Counted from the first letter of the stretch, positions 1 through 12,392 are shown. The stretch: 64,000 nt of DNA from Cunninghamia lanceolata (GCA_027924645.1 BSBN01000781.1:2728001-2792000); one strand, 5' to 3'. Notes: generated from the letters alone by a model not told the origin. Made by a program: numbers and translations.

Positions 1-1839
1 GAAGGAATTGAGAAACCTTCAAGGTTTTATGAATATGATGAAGATGATCAAAATGGTGTTCTAATTCAAGGAGCCCAAACTCCTTTTGATATTTAGAATC
101 AAATAGATCTTGTAATTCAGGGAGAAGAGATGAGTCATAATGAGCCTGATCATGAATTAGAAGTGCAAGAAACTCTCAAAGTTCTGAGGTATGTAAGACT
201 GAACCACTCTGAAGATCAGATCATAGGTGATAAAAGCAAAGGTGTGCAAACAAGAAGAAGAATTGCTCAAGACTCAGATGAGTATTTTCTGTTTTCAAAG
301 ATTGAACCTAAGACAGTAAATGAAGCTTGCATTGATGAAAACAGGAATAAAGCAATGGAGGAAGAGCTGATGCAAATTGAGAAAAATCACACTTGGGATC
401 TTGTTCCTAGACCTAGAGATAAGAATGTGATTGGAACCAAATGGGTCTTCCGGAACAAACTAAATGAAGTTGGTGATGTAATCAGAAATAAAGCCAGATT
501 GGTTTGCAAGGGCTACTCTCAAATAGAAGGAGTTGATTTTGAAGAAACTTTTTCTCTGGTGGCAAGAATCGAAGTAGTCAGATTATTTCTTGCTTATGTT
601 GCCTTCAAGGACTTCAAAGTATATCAGATGAATGTCAAGTCTACCTTCCTAAATGGTGACTTGGAAGAAGAAGTATACATTGAGCAACTGGATGGATTTT
701 AATTGTCTGATCATGGTGATATGGTCTGCAAGTTGAAGAAAGCTCTGTATGGACTAAAGCAAGCTCCAAGAGCTTGGTATGAGAGGTTGGATAAGCATCT
801 TTTGAAGATTGGTTTCAACAAAGGTACTACCGACAGTAATTTGTATTTCAAAATTGATCATGAAAACATATTGATTGTTGAAGTGTTTGTTGATGATATC
901 ATTTTTGGAGGAAGAGATAGTATGTGTAAAACTTTTGCAAATCAAATGAAAAATGAGTTTGAGATCTCCATGCTTGGTGAAATGAATTTCTTCTTGGGTC
1001 TACAAATCACTCAAACAAAGAAAGGAATCTTCATTTCTTAGACTAAATATGTGAAAGAATTGTTGAAGAAATTTGGGATGGAAGACTCAAAACTAATGCA
1101 TACTTCTATGGCTACCAAATGTAAATTGAGAAAAGATGATGATTCTCCTAAGGCTGATCAGACAAAGTATAGGTCAATGATTGGAGGACTGTTGTATCTC
1201 ACTTAAACTAGACTAGACATTATGCAGGCTATTGGTCTTGTTGCTAGATTCCAGGCTGATCCCAGAGAATCTGATGTCATGGCAATCAAGAGGATTTTTA
1301 GACATCTAAGAGGGACAGTTGAGTATGGTTTGTGGTATCCTAAAGATCATAATTTTTCTCTTCATGCATATACAGATGTTGATTGGGTAGGAGATGTGGA
1401 TGACCGGAAGAGTACCAGTGGTGGAGCATTCTTTTTGAGAAAGAAATTGGTTTCTTGGCTAAGTAAGAAATAAGAGGCAATATCTCTATCTACAATTGAA
1501 GCAGAATACATTGCAGCAGCAGGTAGTTGCACTCAAGTTTTGTGGATGAAGCAAATGCTAAGAGATATCAAAGTAGATTATGAGGAGCCTATCACAATAT
1601 TCTATGATAATTCAAGTGCAATAAATATATCTAAGAATCTAGTGTTGCATTCTAAGACTAAGCATATATCTATCAAGTTTCACTTTCTGAGAGAGCAAGT
1701 GAACAAGAATGAAGTCAAACTGGAGTTTGTACCTTCCAAGGATCAGATTGCAGACATCTTTACTAAACCTCTTCCTAAGGACTCTTTTGAGTATCTCAGG
1801 GAGAAGTTAGGGGTTATTGCCCCTCTAGTGATGAACTAA
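1..1839 (+). pseudogene. Copia RT-RNase H frame of element A, with stops
   Basis: The C-terminal part of a copia polyprotein, read in one frame from the left edge to the stop at 1837-1839. The RT starts near the [12 protein letters not shown] motif (about 430-465), continues through the [14 protein letters not shown] block (about 748-790) and has the VDDI active-site motif near 889-900. RNase H follows with YTDVDW near 1369 and the TKHISIKFHFLREQV block near 1657. In-frame stops occur at 94-96 (TAG), 700-702 (TAA), 1039-1041 (TAG), near 1204 (TAA) and 1471-1473 (TAA). Several fall where a sister copy has CAG or CAA. No frameshift was seen, so point mutation alone inactivated it. Confidence 0.9.
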
Positions 1840-1918
1840 GGTGCACTAATGTGCATCAATCCAGTGGATATCACAATCATATCTTGTGATCCGGATTAAT
1901 GATGGGGAACTTCTACTT

Positions 1919-2158
1919 AGGGGGAGCAGCTAGTATGATTCTGAAGTGTTGAAGTTGCAAGTATGAGCCCTTTGCCATTGATGTCAAAGGGGGAGAGAAG
2001 ACGTGAAAAACAAGTGGTTGATGATCAGAGGGGGAGCAGCAAAGGAAGAGAAGACATGTGAATGGTTGTTGCTGATAGGGGGAGCTATGACAGTAAGGAG
2101 AAGTTCTTGTCTTGATGGTTTTTCACATCATATGTTGCCATCAGTGACAAAGGGGGAG
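1919..2158 (+). promoter_or_regulatory. Multiple polypurine tracts of element A
   Basis: Five exact AGGGGGAG motifs lie at 1919-1926, 1988-1995, 2029-2036, 2077-2084 and 2151-2158. The last abuts the 3' LTR and is the likely primer for plus-strand DNA synthesis. The others are extra copies typical of Sireviruses. The same five-motif layout is conserved in copy B. Confidence 0.85.
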
Positions 2159-2160
2159 AT

Positions 2161-3368
2161 TATTGCAAGTATTGGTCTAACCAATGTTGTCATTGATGTC
2201 AACATACTCATGTTGCATTAATGAGAAGGATTGGATGAGCAGAGAGGAGCAATGGAGATAGTGAAGTGGAGATCCCAGGTAAAGTGCAGATCAGAGGTTA
2301 CGGTTCAAAGGGTTTGCAGATATGAGTCTTGAGATGATCTAGTCAAGTTTTCAAAGGTTTGCATGAAGATCTGAAGAAGTTATAGCTGCTCAAGTAGAAC
2401 TGGTTTCGACAGGTGTTCAGAGGTGACAGAGTGGCATGGATAGGTCGAGTGAGATCTGGAAATACATTATCCCATTTTACGGATTTGAGGGAGTGTTGAG
2501 GATGTCCTTTTGAAGTGTCAACTCGTTTGGTTTGTGGTTTGAAGGTTCGGAAGCACCTATTCCTTTGTGATAGTAATGACAGACTGTGTTCTTGAAGTTC
2601 TGGATGAAGGAGAGAAGAATTCCAGCAAGCAGATGAAGTGTGGATGTTCTTGGTGATTCAGGAAAGGTTGTGGTGATCTTTGGATCTTGTCCAGCTCATG
2701 TTGGTGGTCTGCATTGAAGTTAGAGTGCACATTTGAAGAATAACTTCTGGATGAAGGTGTTCTTTCTGAGACTAGCCGATCAGATGTATTACACGTCTTG
2801 CGGATGTTCTTATAGGTGTTTACCGACTTAGATGATTGTTCCTAAGTTGATGCCTTGTATAAATAAGAGATTGTGAAGTCATTATAAAGTGTGATTTGTG
2901 TGGATGAGAGTGTGGTAGTGAACAAGAGAGCGAAAGGCAGAGCAGAAGTTTTTGGGCTTAAATGGAACTGATCCAAGCATGGTAAAGATGCTATTTTCCA
3001 GTTCAAGTTTGTGATACTTGTTACTTTATAGACAGTGTGTCTCTTGTAGGCAATGGGCCTCTTGTGAGCAGTGTGCTTGGGTAGTGAGCCCTATTTGGCA
3101 AGTGCCATTTTGTTCTTTCTATTCTTCTAATAGAGAATACATTTTGGGTTAATCACCCCATGGTTTTTCCCTTGACCAGGTTTTCCACGTCAAAATCTTG
3201 GTGTCTCATGTGTTGATGTGTTTCTACTCTTGTGTTAATGCTTTATGCTTTCATGGTTGATTAATTATTATGCTGCTGAATAACAAAGTGGATTTAAGTG
3301 TTTAATTGAGAGCAAGTTGCAGATAATTGATTCACCCCCCCTCTCAGTTGTCTGTCCTGAATCCAACA
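2161..3368 (+). repeat. 3' LTR of copia element A
   Basis: A 1208-bp LTR starting directly after the polypurine tract and ending ...ATCCAACA. It starts TATTGCAAG where copy B has TGTTGCAAG, so its terminal TG is mutated to TA. A TATA box (TATAAATA) lies at 2858-2865, and the same box is found in the B and C LTRs. Near the 3' end is the C-rich then CTCTCAGTTGT segment shared by all family members. Confidence 0.9.
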
Positions 3369-4180
3369 TTTCACATCTTATTTGAGCATCTAGGGTATAT
3401 CTTGGAGCATTGGGTGCAAGCTCCTTCACCCTTCTTGGATTGGGTCTTCATATTAAGGTATAAATCTTTGTTTTGAATGCATTTGATTTATATTTTTACC
3501 TTGATTTGGACTCTCTAATCACAATCATTATTTACTTGTTGACTTTACAAGCATTCGAAATGCATAAGGCAATGAGTTATTTCAGCCTTACCATTCTTGT
3601 CGACCACTATGGAGAAGAAAGAATAAAGGCATTAAGCCTTATCTCTTAATGATTTGCATCTTTTGACTTTAGCAAAATCAAAATGGAAAAAGACATAAGT
3701 ATTTGGCACACGGGCCCTCTTGTGGCATAATCATTAGGTATCTCAAGACATAAGTCTTGACCTCAACATGGATAAGGTGAATGATTTTATTTTGTTAAGT
3801 CAAAAAGAAAAGATGAGGAAAGTGAGATACCATCGATCAAAAACACCTTGTGAACCCTAAACCTTGTCATTTGATCTTTTTACTTTACTTGAATTTTGGC
3901 TCTGCAATTTTGTGAGCCGTCGGCTAGGGTTTGATGACTATATTCCTCCACTAGTTTTCTTGTCATTCTCAGTTGATTCTTTAGCATTTTCACATCTTTT
4001 TTGATATAGGAAGAAATGTGAGTATGCTTTGAGTTTTTATTTGGCAACTTCTTGTCATTTTTCCTCATTTTGTTATACTCAGGCCACGACTTGTATGGTT
4101 GTGTGTTTGAGCATATATTGACATTTTCTTACCATGCTTCTTTGTCTCTGTGTTCTCTTCATTTGGCAACTGTAAATTAT
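3369..4180. other. Unassigned AT-rich DNA next to element A
   Basis: No convincing gene. Only short reading frames without recognisable domains are present, and no LTR ends or coding remnants were identified. This is the flank into which element A inserted, or an older decayed element. Confidence 0.4.
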
Positions 4181-4189
4181 CTTTTTTCT

Positions 4190-4880
4190 AAGAGACTTTT
4201 AAAGAGTAAAGGTTGCAGCCTCTGTAGGTTTCCTTCTCACTACAAAATACAAGGTGAGCTCTCTCTGTTCACCCTTTATTATTTTCATTCCTCTTGACTG
4301 TGTATGCACTTTTTGATAAGTGTTTCTTTAAAAAAAGAAGTGGGTCTTCTCTTTCTTTACGAAAAAAAGGCCTCTCTACAATGGCCATGTTTCACTGTTT
4401 CTTATCTTCAAGCTTTGTTTCCTCTACAAAAAGAAAAAACACAAGGCCTAAAAATATGACATGGGTCTTCATATTTTTGAAGGAAAAGAACTCTTTCTAG
4501 CCACTACATTACTGTATCTTCATTTCTTTTGAACTCTCCTTCTGTATATCTTGAAAGAATATGAGGGTTTCAAAGAATATTACATGGGTTTTGTCATTTT
4601 TTCCAAAATAAGGCCTTCTTGGTCGCGGCCTGCTATATCTTACTTCTCTCTATCCTTATTATCTTCTACATACCTGAATATGTCAGAGTTTTGAAAGAAA
4701 GTTTGAGGGTTTGAATTTTATACAAGAAAAATATACCTCTGGTTACGGCCTGTAACCTTTCTTTCTCTGTATTATTTCTTTCCTAGAGACAAAAAGAAAA
4801 GATAAGGGTTTTAAATTATATTGCAGAGGGTTTTGACTTTTTTGAAGGAAATCTTTTGGATTTGGCCTATAACAGCAACT
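4190..4880. repeat. Degenerate tandem repeat, period about 120-125 bp
   Basis: About four to five diverged copies of a unit with recurring landmarks in the same order: a T/C-rich stretch, a run like AGGGTTT, a phrase like CATGGGTTTTGTC or GAGGGTTTTGAC, then TTTTTGAAGGAAA, then CTCTTTCT, then a GGCCTGTAAC-like word. The last landmark recurs near 4500, 4627, 4749 and 4867, giving the period. The short frames here are not gene-like. Copy boundaries are approximate. Confidence 0.5.
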
Positions 4881-7011
4881 TTGACATCTTCTTATCTATA
4901 TCTTGTGAAAAGAACCCCCATATGAGTTGCTTTGTGTTTAAACTTTCTTTGCCTATCTCTCGACTATGACTTCAAAATACAAAATGATGATAAAGTTTTT
5001 AATAAAAGTGAATACTCTGATGTAAACTGAACCTGTCCACTTACATTTGTGAAAAGAGAAACACAGAGAACAACCCATTCTTGTTTATTCCTCTTTCTGA
5101 CTATCATTTGGCATATGAAAAAACTGGCATATCATTCTTCTCCATTTCATGGCATTTGATAAACTATGGGTTCATATCATTTGGGTATACATGAAAGCAT
5201 TTATAATCTTCTATATGGATGAAACTCTGAAGTTCCTTTGCTCACTGTATATCCTTATTATTCTTTCAACTGTACCTTCATTGCATTACATGAACTTGAA
5301 CATCTTCTTCTTTATATCAATTATCTTCTATATCCTTCATACTGGTTTAAAATAGCATAATGATGCTATAACTGTATGCAGTTTCAATATCTTTAATTCC
5401 TGTCAAATGTACTTCTACTTCATTTGGGCTTGTGGTTCTCAAAATCTTTATCAATGGTAACAGTTTCTTTATCATTTCATGTCTCATTGATATTTGTCAA
5501 TGTTTCCATAGTATTAACTATGAATTGATCCTTTCTCATACTTTTGTATCTCCCTGGAGATTGACTACATCAATCACATGTTCAAGAGTAGCATCCCTGT
5601 TATTTCATATGCATACTAGGCTCTTAACTTTTGATCTCCACAAGATGATATTGTCCTTCTTTATTTCCAGTTGTATGACTATTCTTGGCATGATATGACT
5701 ATACCCTATGGCTCAGTTGATAACATAATGGACTTTTATAGTTGTTCTATTTGCACTTTATGCATTCTTCATGGCATCTACTATTACTTTATCATGATTT
5801 TCACCTATTAGGTGGCTTGTCATACTTATGACACACATATGGATAGAAGAAAGATACTTCAATCATAACAAAAATACAAAAGAATACCTTTCCATGACTG
5901 TAATCACTTTTGTCTTGATCATTATACTTCTATACTTGTATATCAATCAATGTTCATCTTGCAACATGTGATGAAGCATTTTGAACATGATCTTATTTTA
6001 ACAAGATGTTCCATGAAATGGGCATAGTTTATAGGGGCAACTACTCCTCTTCACTTCTATGATGATGACTTCACTCCATTTCCAAGTTAACTGCTCTAAT
6101 GCATAGTATCTCTTGAATAGTGCATTTTGTTTATTGCAACATTACTTTTCCTATACCTGCACAGTGAACAAACAAGTTTAGCATAAAAACATACCTCTTA
6201 AAGTTGATTGATCTTTCTTATGATGGTCTAATTTATTGCACATGTTTGATTTGATCTATCCACATAGGATGCATAATATCTGCAAGTTTAAATGTTTGTT
6301 GATAAAAACATATGATGATTTTGAATAACCGGAGCTTCTAACATGGCTTTTTGCTAATTTTTTGCAGGTACACTATCCTAATCAGGAGCAGAAGATAAGG
6401 ACATGAAGATCAACTACCAAGACAAGAATATCAACCTTCCAAAAAGGCAATGATGGATATTCATTATTCTCATATGTTCTTTCTCTTTCCTTTTATCCTT
6501 AGATGTATAGCTTGCACATGTTTGCCTTGCTCAGTTTAGTCACTCTCATGGCTTGTGTGGGACACATTTAAACATTTCTTTAAATATGATCAGTTACTTT
6601 ACCTTATGCAAATGGTTTATGTATGTTTACTTTTTTGAATCAAATGCATAGGATAGAATAAATGAATCTGATATGAAACATATGTTCAGAACATGATATG
6701 AAATGATAGTTTATAAATACCTTTCTTTCACATTGAAATGTGATTACTTGAATAATTTGATTATCTCATAACTAAAAGATGAAACTAGTTAGATTCTTTC
6801 TGTCATTCATTAACAGTATGGTTTGACAGTTCTGATTGGACTGTCAGATTATCTTGACAAATGATCTTTGTTTGTCTCTTGCCAAGATGTCATACATTCA
6901 CTGATTGATCATGCACTAAAAGTTTTGTTTTACTCCTTTTGTGACAACTACAAATCAGGTCTAACTAAATTAGGTGTGAACATAATTTAGTAATAGGACT
7001 ATCAACACAAC
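4881..7011. other. Unassigned AT-rich DNA
   Basis: No domain-bearing reading frame. A TTTTTTGCAG acceptor-like site ends at about 6367, followed by a short purine-rich stretch that could be an old exon, but no coding continuity supports it. Frames at 5149-5355 and 5432-5698 are hydrophobic, T-rich chance frames. Confidence 0.3.
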
Positions 7012-7110
7012 TAGGACTATCATGACAGTCAATAGGAACATCAAACAAGGTATGAAGATAATTTGATATCTTGTCACTTGGTGTAAAGGAGGGGTTTTCT
7101 AGGAATAACA
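7012..7110 (+). repeat. Direct repeat R1, copy 1
   Basis: A block of about 100 bp (from AGGACTATCATGACAGTC to GGGTTTTCTAGGAAT) that recurs in the same orientation at 8406-8505 with small changes. Key shared words are AGTCAATAGGAA, GGTATGAAGATAATTTGATAT and GGGTTTTCTAGGAAT. This suggests a local duplication 1.4 kb apart or LTR-like remnants of an unrecognised element. Confidence 0.65.
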
Positions 7111-8405
7111 AGGTGCAGAGATTCAGGGCAGAGTTTTGTTTCATGATGACAAGTCAAGTCCTAAACTATAATATTTTGAGGACCTAGCATAAGAGGCAAT
7201 GTTTCAAGGTGACCAAGGGATCATGAAGAGGAGTGATGGTGTTTCACACACACATGAAACAAAGGTAGCATAATGAGAGTTCTCATGTGGAGAAAGATAG
7301 GTTGCAAGATTGACAATGAGGAGTTTGGTATTTTATGCTTGAAAGTACATGGTTGCTAGTAAAGTAGAATCAACCAAATAAGAATGGGTCATGAAGATGA
7401 AGAAGTGGTAGTGGAAGTGTTGGTTGTTGATGTGGATGTAGGAGGAACATGTAGTTGTTGCATTAGTTGTGTAATGAAGGAACAATGGCATGAGGTATGA
7501 TTCAAAAATCTTTGTTTGTTCACATTGCTTGCCACATAAGGGGTTGGTATCACATATTTTAGCGAGTCATTCGAGGGCCCATATTCTAGACATGGATGGA
7601 GTGTTGGATCAAACACTTAGTGGATTAGTGTGTTGTCTCGTGCATGTATTTGTCATTGATTATTAATATAAGATGATGTGGTGCTATTATGTCAAGAGGA
7701 ATATTAAGTGCATAACCATATATATCTTGTTGAGATCATCTTAATTATGTTGGACTCTCATTATAACCTTGGATTCCAAGTTGGTGAAGGAGATATGTTG
7801 TCAATTATGAGCTACGATTGTCATAATCATTGGAGGCATTGTCATGTAAAGGGAGTTCTGTAGGATGAAATGTTGTTTGGGACAAACTTAGGACTGTTAT
7901 AGGCACTAAATGTTTAGGTAGTGAATTAGTATTTACTTATCAAACTACTTCTTGTACCAAATTAGGGAGAGTTAATGACATTGAATGAAGATGGTGGAGA
8001 TTGGTGGTGGTTACTCTTATGAGGAACAAAATGTAAAATAAAGAGATTACTCTTCTAGGAGAGAAAGATGAAGAGCAATATGCGTGTCAAATTTGGAAAA
8101 CTTGATGTGAGATCTCTAAACCAGGATAGAATTTATTGAGAACACTTAGGATTGTTATAGGCACTAAATGTTTGGATAGTTAAAGGGAAATCTTATCAAC
8201 AAAAGAATAATCAATCCTAAAATCTCTCTTAACTATTATGACAATGATACCCATGTGCTATGTGACATTATGCATAAGGATTATTAGGGTCAGATATGAA
8301 CAAAATATGCAATAGGATCTCACTATCCTATTCACAAGGTAAGAAATGACAACATGATGAAAAGGACTGATCTTATATACAGATTAGAATTGTCAAGCAC
8401 CTTAA
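7111..8405. other. Unassigned DNA between the two R1 copies
   Basis: No coding evidence. A second, smaller repeat is present: a phrase containing TTATAGGCACTAAATGTTT occurs at about 7887-7922 and again at about 8145-8180. If the R1 repeats were terminal repeats of a small element, this would be its interior, but no primer-binding site or polypurine tract was recognised. Confidence 0.35.
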
Positions 8406-8505
8406 ATGGACTATCATAACAGTCAATAGGAATAGATCAAACCAGGTATGAAGATAATTTGATATATCTTGTCAAGGTGTAATGGATGGGTTTTCTAGGA
8501 ATCAT
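8406..8505 (+). repeat. Direct repeat R1, copy 2
   Basis: Second copy of the 100-bp repeat described at 7012-7110, same orientation, with scattered substitutions and small indels. Confidence 0.65.
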
Positions 8506-9239
8506 AAATGTATAGGAAAGTCATTGTAACCTTAGGAATATCACACATGACATTGTTCGAACAATAGTCCAAAATAAGAATGATCAAACCCTAGGAGTTT
8601 CATAAGTACATTGGTGCATTACAACCTAGCAATCACAAGATCATTGAAGGATAAATGGTGAGATAGGTTATTAAAGAAAAATATAAAGAACATAAGAACA
8701 TATATAATTGAATTAAAATGGATATAAAGAACATACCTTAGACTTCAATATTAGAATTAACCAATTCTCCAAATTTTGGCTTCAAAATCCTCAAATTCTT
8801 CTTTTTCACAAGTCTGATTATGAATTCTATATAACTCTAGAATAGGATTAGTGAAATTTATGGAAAAAACAAACATATATCATCAAATTCAATCTATATA
8901 TCAGTGGTAATTAGATTTGAAACAATATCACACATGAAACATGAAACTTTACATTTAAATAATCAAATTTTCTCCAAAATAGTGCAAAATGAGTTATTCT
9001 ACGTTGAAAAAATAAAAAAGGTGGTGGATTGATCCAAAAATGATTGTTAATATGTCAAAGAACATGCAAAAGCATTTTTTTGTTTGATATAATGCATGAA
9101 AAGCAAGAATAACAGGCATGTGGGGTCTGAATCACGGATCCCACATGCTTTTTACCTTTTTTTTGCTTCCCATAATGCAAGCGCATTCTAGGAAGCATAA
9201 AAATAATAAGCTTCATGCACCCTAAAATCATAACCATCT
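8506..9239. other. Unassigned AT-rich DNA
   Basis: AT-rich flank leading into the GA-rich array. The only frame of note (minus strand, 9055-9237) is short and has no recognisable domain. Confidence 0.3.
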
Positions 9240-10190
9240 CAATGTTATAGAGATAGAGATAGATAGGGAAGCATAAAAAGATTAAGATTTCTCTATCCTC
9301 CCTCTGTACAACTCTATCTGCCTTTCTTTCTCTATATCTCTCTCCCTCTCTCTATCGACCCCTTGGAATGTGAGGGAGAGAGATATAGAGATAGAGAGGT
9401 ACATATATTTAGATAGAGGGAGGATAGATAAATAAAGAGATAAAGGAAGAAAATAGATAGATAGAAAGGGATGTATATAGAGAGTGAGGGCGACATAGAA
9501 AGGGGGAGGGGGAGAGGGATAAATAGAGACAAATAGAGAGAGGGAGATGTGGAGAGATAGAGAGGGACATGGACATGGACAGGGAGAGAGGGGGGACATG
9601 GAAAGATATGGAGAGATAGAGATAGAGTTAGAGAAAGGAAAAAATATAGAAAGAGGGGAAAATAGAGAGATTGAGAGAGATAGGTGGAGATAGAGACGGG
9701 GAGAGGGAGAGAGGGAAATTGAGATATACAAAGGGGTCTAGATAGAAGGAGAAAGATAGATAAAGAGGGAGATATAGATGTATATATAGAGAGGGGATAT
9801 ATAAGGAGATAGAGAGTGAGGGAGAGATGGATAGGGAAATAAAGAGAGATGTAGAGAGGGATATATTAAGAGATAGGGTTATGGGGAGAGATAGAGAGAG
9901 GGAAAGAGATGGAGAGATGTCCAGAGACATACCTAGAGAGACATTTCAAGAGGTAGAGGGATGGGGAGAGAGATAGAGAGGAGGAGAGACATAGAGAGGG
10001 AGGGAGAGAGAGGTAAAGAGGGATAGATTAAGAGATAGGGAAATAGATCAAGAGATGTGGATAGAGACATAGGGAGATAGATTTGAGGTAGAGGGATTGA
10101 GAGAGTGATAGAGAGGCGAGTGAGATAGTGATGAAGGGATAGATAGAAAGGTACAATTAGAGAGAGGGGATCGATAGAGAGAGCAACCCT
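9240..10190. repeat. GA-rich (GAGAGATA-like) simple-sequence array
   Basis: About 950 bp of almost uninterrupted purine-rich sequence made of GAGA, GATAGA and GGGAGA words on the plus strand, without a strict period. The long S/L/P-rich frames on the minus strand are by-products of this CT-rich strand and are not genes. The array runs straight into telomere-like repeats. Confidence 0.9.
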
Positions 10191-10194
10191 AAAC

Positions 10195-10332
10195 CCCTAA
10201 ACTCTAAACCCTAACCCATAAACCCTAAACACAAGCAACCCTAAACCCCTAAACCCTAAACCCTAAAATTGAGAAACCCTAGCCCCTGACCCCTAAACCT
10301 TGAACTCAAGAAACCAAGCTAAACCCCTAAAC
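10195..10332 (+). repeat. Interstitial telomere-like repeats (CCCTAAA)n, left block
   Basis: A degenerate run of CCCTAAA, CCCCTAAA and ACCCTAACC units, the C-rich strand of the plant-type telomere repeat, interrupted by spacers such as CAAGCAA. It lies between the GA array and GATGG-rich DNA and is matched by a second block at 18436-18712. Confidence 0.85.
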
Positions 10333-11192
10333 ATATAGTTTGATCTAGGGGATGATGGAGGATCAATGGGAAATGGATGTAGAATTCTTGAATCTTGATT
10401 ATCATTATCCTCTAATGGATGAACTATTTGATAGGATCCAAGTTATTTATTTGATTATCTATGTTTTCTTTCTCAAACCAATGTGTCTCATCATGGGATA
10501 TTGATGAATAATGAGTAGGAATAGTGGGATGATGGATAGGGCTAATGGGATGATGGATAAGAGTGATGTGCGATATTATATATGGATAGGGTCTTGATCA
10601 TAGGGAGGATAATATCTTTATCATAGGGAGGATAAGAATCAATAGTGTGATAATAGATATGGATAGGGTAAGTGGGAATGCATTGATATTCATTGGATTG
10701 GGGAGTAAGAGGTGGTGATAGGGGTTCACTAGGAGATGTTGGAGGATCAATGATGGGATAGATGTAGATGGGTTGACCATGAGATGGTAAGGGATCCAGG
10801 ACATGGGATTAGATGCGATGTTTGGATTTTGATTAGGATGGGTGGTTGGTGTTTCCACATGCTTTGGACTAGGCTCTTAACATGGCTATTGGGTTTCTTA
10901 GATGGATACATGATGGGTTCTTCTAAGGGATCAATAATCTTTGAATGTTTGACAACATGGCTACATGATGGGGTTTGACTTGGACTTATAGTAGGAGACT
11001 CTTCAATGAAATGGATAGACATAGGAGTGGATGATGGTGTTGGAGTGGTAGACATGTTATTAGGAGGTTCTTTGTTACCTGATCAAGGATAGGAATTTTA
11101 GTACATGAAGTTTTTCTAAGATTCCTTGCCAATAGTCCTTGGGTGATATCCTTCATGGCTTCATGGGTTGATGGACTAGGATATGCATATAG
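10333..11192. other. GATGG-rich low-complexity DNA, left part
   Basis: Rich in GATGGAT, ATAGGG and ATGATGG words. Minus-strand frames are P/S/T/H-rich with no recognised domain. A 16-bp word, TTCATGGGTTGATGGA (11160-11175), recurs at 18279-18294. On the minus strand both places read similarly (PSTHE, then a QGL a dozen residues on), hinting at a duplicated, decayed coding unit. The last five bases, TATAG, are the target-site duplication of element B. Confidence 0.5.
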
Positions 11193-12390
11193 TGTTGCAA
11201 GTATGGGTCTAACCGGTGTTGTCATTGATGTCAACATACTCATGTTGCATTGATGAGAAGGATTGAATGAGCAGAGAGGAGCAATGGAGACAGTGAAGTG
11301 GAGATCCCAGCTAAGATGCAGTTCAGAGGTTGTAGTTCAAAGGGTTTGTAGATATGAGTCTTGAGATGATCCAGTAAACTTTTTAGTGGTCCGCATGAAG
11401 ATCTAAAGAAGTTATTGCTACTCAAGTAGAACCGGTTCCGGCAGGTGTTCAGAGGTGACAGAGTGACACAAATAGGTCCGGTGAGATCTGAAAATGCATT
11501 ATCCCATTCTGTAGATTTGAAGGAGTGTTGAGGACATCCTTGTGAAGTGTCAACTCTATTGGTTTGGGGTTTGAAGGTCTGGAAGCACCTATTCCTTTGT
11601 GACAGTAATGATAGACTGTGTTCTTAAAGGTCTGGATGAAGGAGAGAAGAATTCCAGCAAGCAGATGAAGTGTGGATGTTCTTGGTGATTTAGGAAAGGT
11701 TGTGGTGATCTTTGGATCGTGTCCAGTTCATGATTGGTGGTCCACATTGAAGTTAGAGTGCGCATTTGAAGAATAACCACCGGATGATGGTGTTCTTCCT
11801 GAGACTGGCGACCAGATGTATTACACGTCTTGCGGATGTTCTTGTAGATGTTTGCTGACTTAGATGATTATTCCTAAGTCGATGCCTTGTATAAATAAGG
11901 GATTGCGAAGTCTTTCCAAAGTGGGTCTTGTGGTGATGAGAGTGTGGTAGCGAAGAAGAGAGAAAAAAGGCAGAGTAGAAGTTTTTGGGCCTAAATGGAA
12001 CTGATCCAAGCATGGTAAAGATGCTATTCTCTAGTCCAAGTTTGTAATACTTGTTACTTTGTAGATAGTGTGTCTCTTGTAGGCAATGAGCCTCTTGTGA
12101 GCAGTGTGCTTAGGCAGTGAGCCCTAATTGGCATGTGCCATTTGTTCTTTCTATTCTTCTAATAGAGAATACAATCTTAGGTTAATCACCCCATGGTTTT
12201 TCCCTTAACCGGTTTTCCACGTCAAAATCTTGGTGTCTTATGTGTCGATGTGTTTTTGCTCTTGATTTGAATGCATTATGGTTCATTATTAATATACTGC
12301 TAATCACTAAGAAGTTTTAAGTGTTTTATCAGAGAAAGTTTTATACAACTGATTCACCCCCCCTCTCAGTTGTATGCCCTAAGTCTAACA
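11193..12390 (+). repeat. 5' LTR of copia element B
   Basis: 1198 bp, TG...CA ends, TATA box TATAAATA at 11890-11897. It contains a short run of related phrases (AGTGTGTCTC, GGCAATGAGCC, GGCAGTGAGCC) near 12070-12125 that is collapsed in the 3' LTR by about 30 bp. This explains most of the length difference. Confidence 0.95.
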
Positions 12391-12392
12391 AT

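Larger units (their letters stand above)
1..3368 (+). mobile_element. Copia element A (Sirevirus-like), 3' part with 3' LTR
   Basis: The 3' half of a Ty1/copia retrotransposon whose 5' half lies left of the window. It runs from the integrase/RT linker through RT and RNase H, a 3' non-coding tract with five AGGGGGAG polypurine motifs, and a complete 3' LTR. It belongs to the same family as copies B and C: coding order, LTR text and polypurine arrangement match closely. Multiple AGGGGGAG motifs upstream of the 3' LTR are a published hallmark of Sireviruses, which supports that assignment. The five bases after the LTR (TTTCA) should be its target-site duplication, but the partner site is outside the window. 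Confidence 0.9.

Noticed and set aside
6350..6460. A possible terminal exon after a TTTTTTGCAG acceptor.
   Set aside because: No upstream exon, donor or protein similarity; the stretch stops after a few codons.
9282..9930. Long overlapping S/L/P-rich minus-strand reading frames that could pass for secreted or membrane proteins.
   Set aside because: They are translations of the CT-rich strand of a GA array; the repetitive composition explains the lack of stops.
10195..10332. A true telomere or chromosome end.
   Set aside because: The repeats are short, degenerate and flanked by other DNA on both sides, so they are interstitial.
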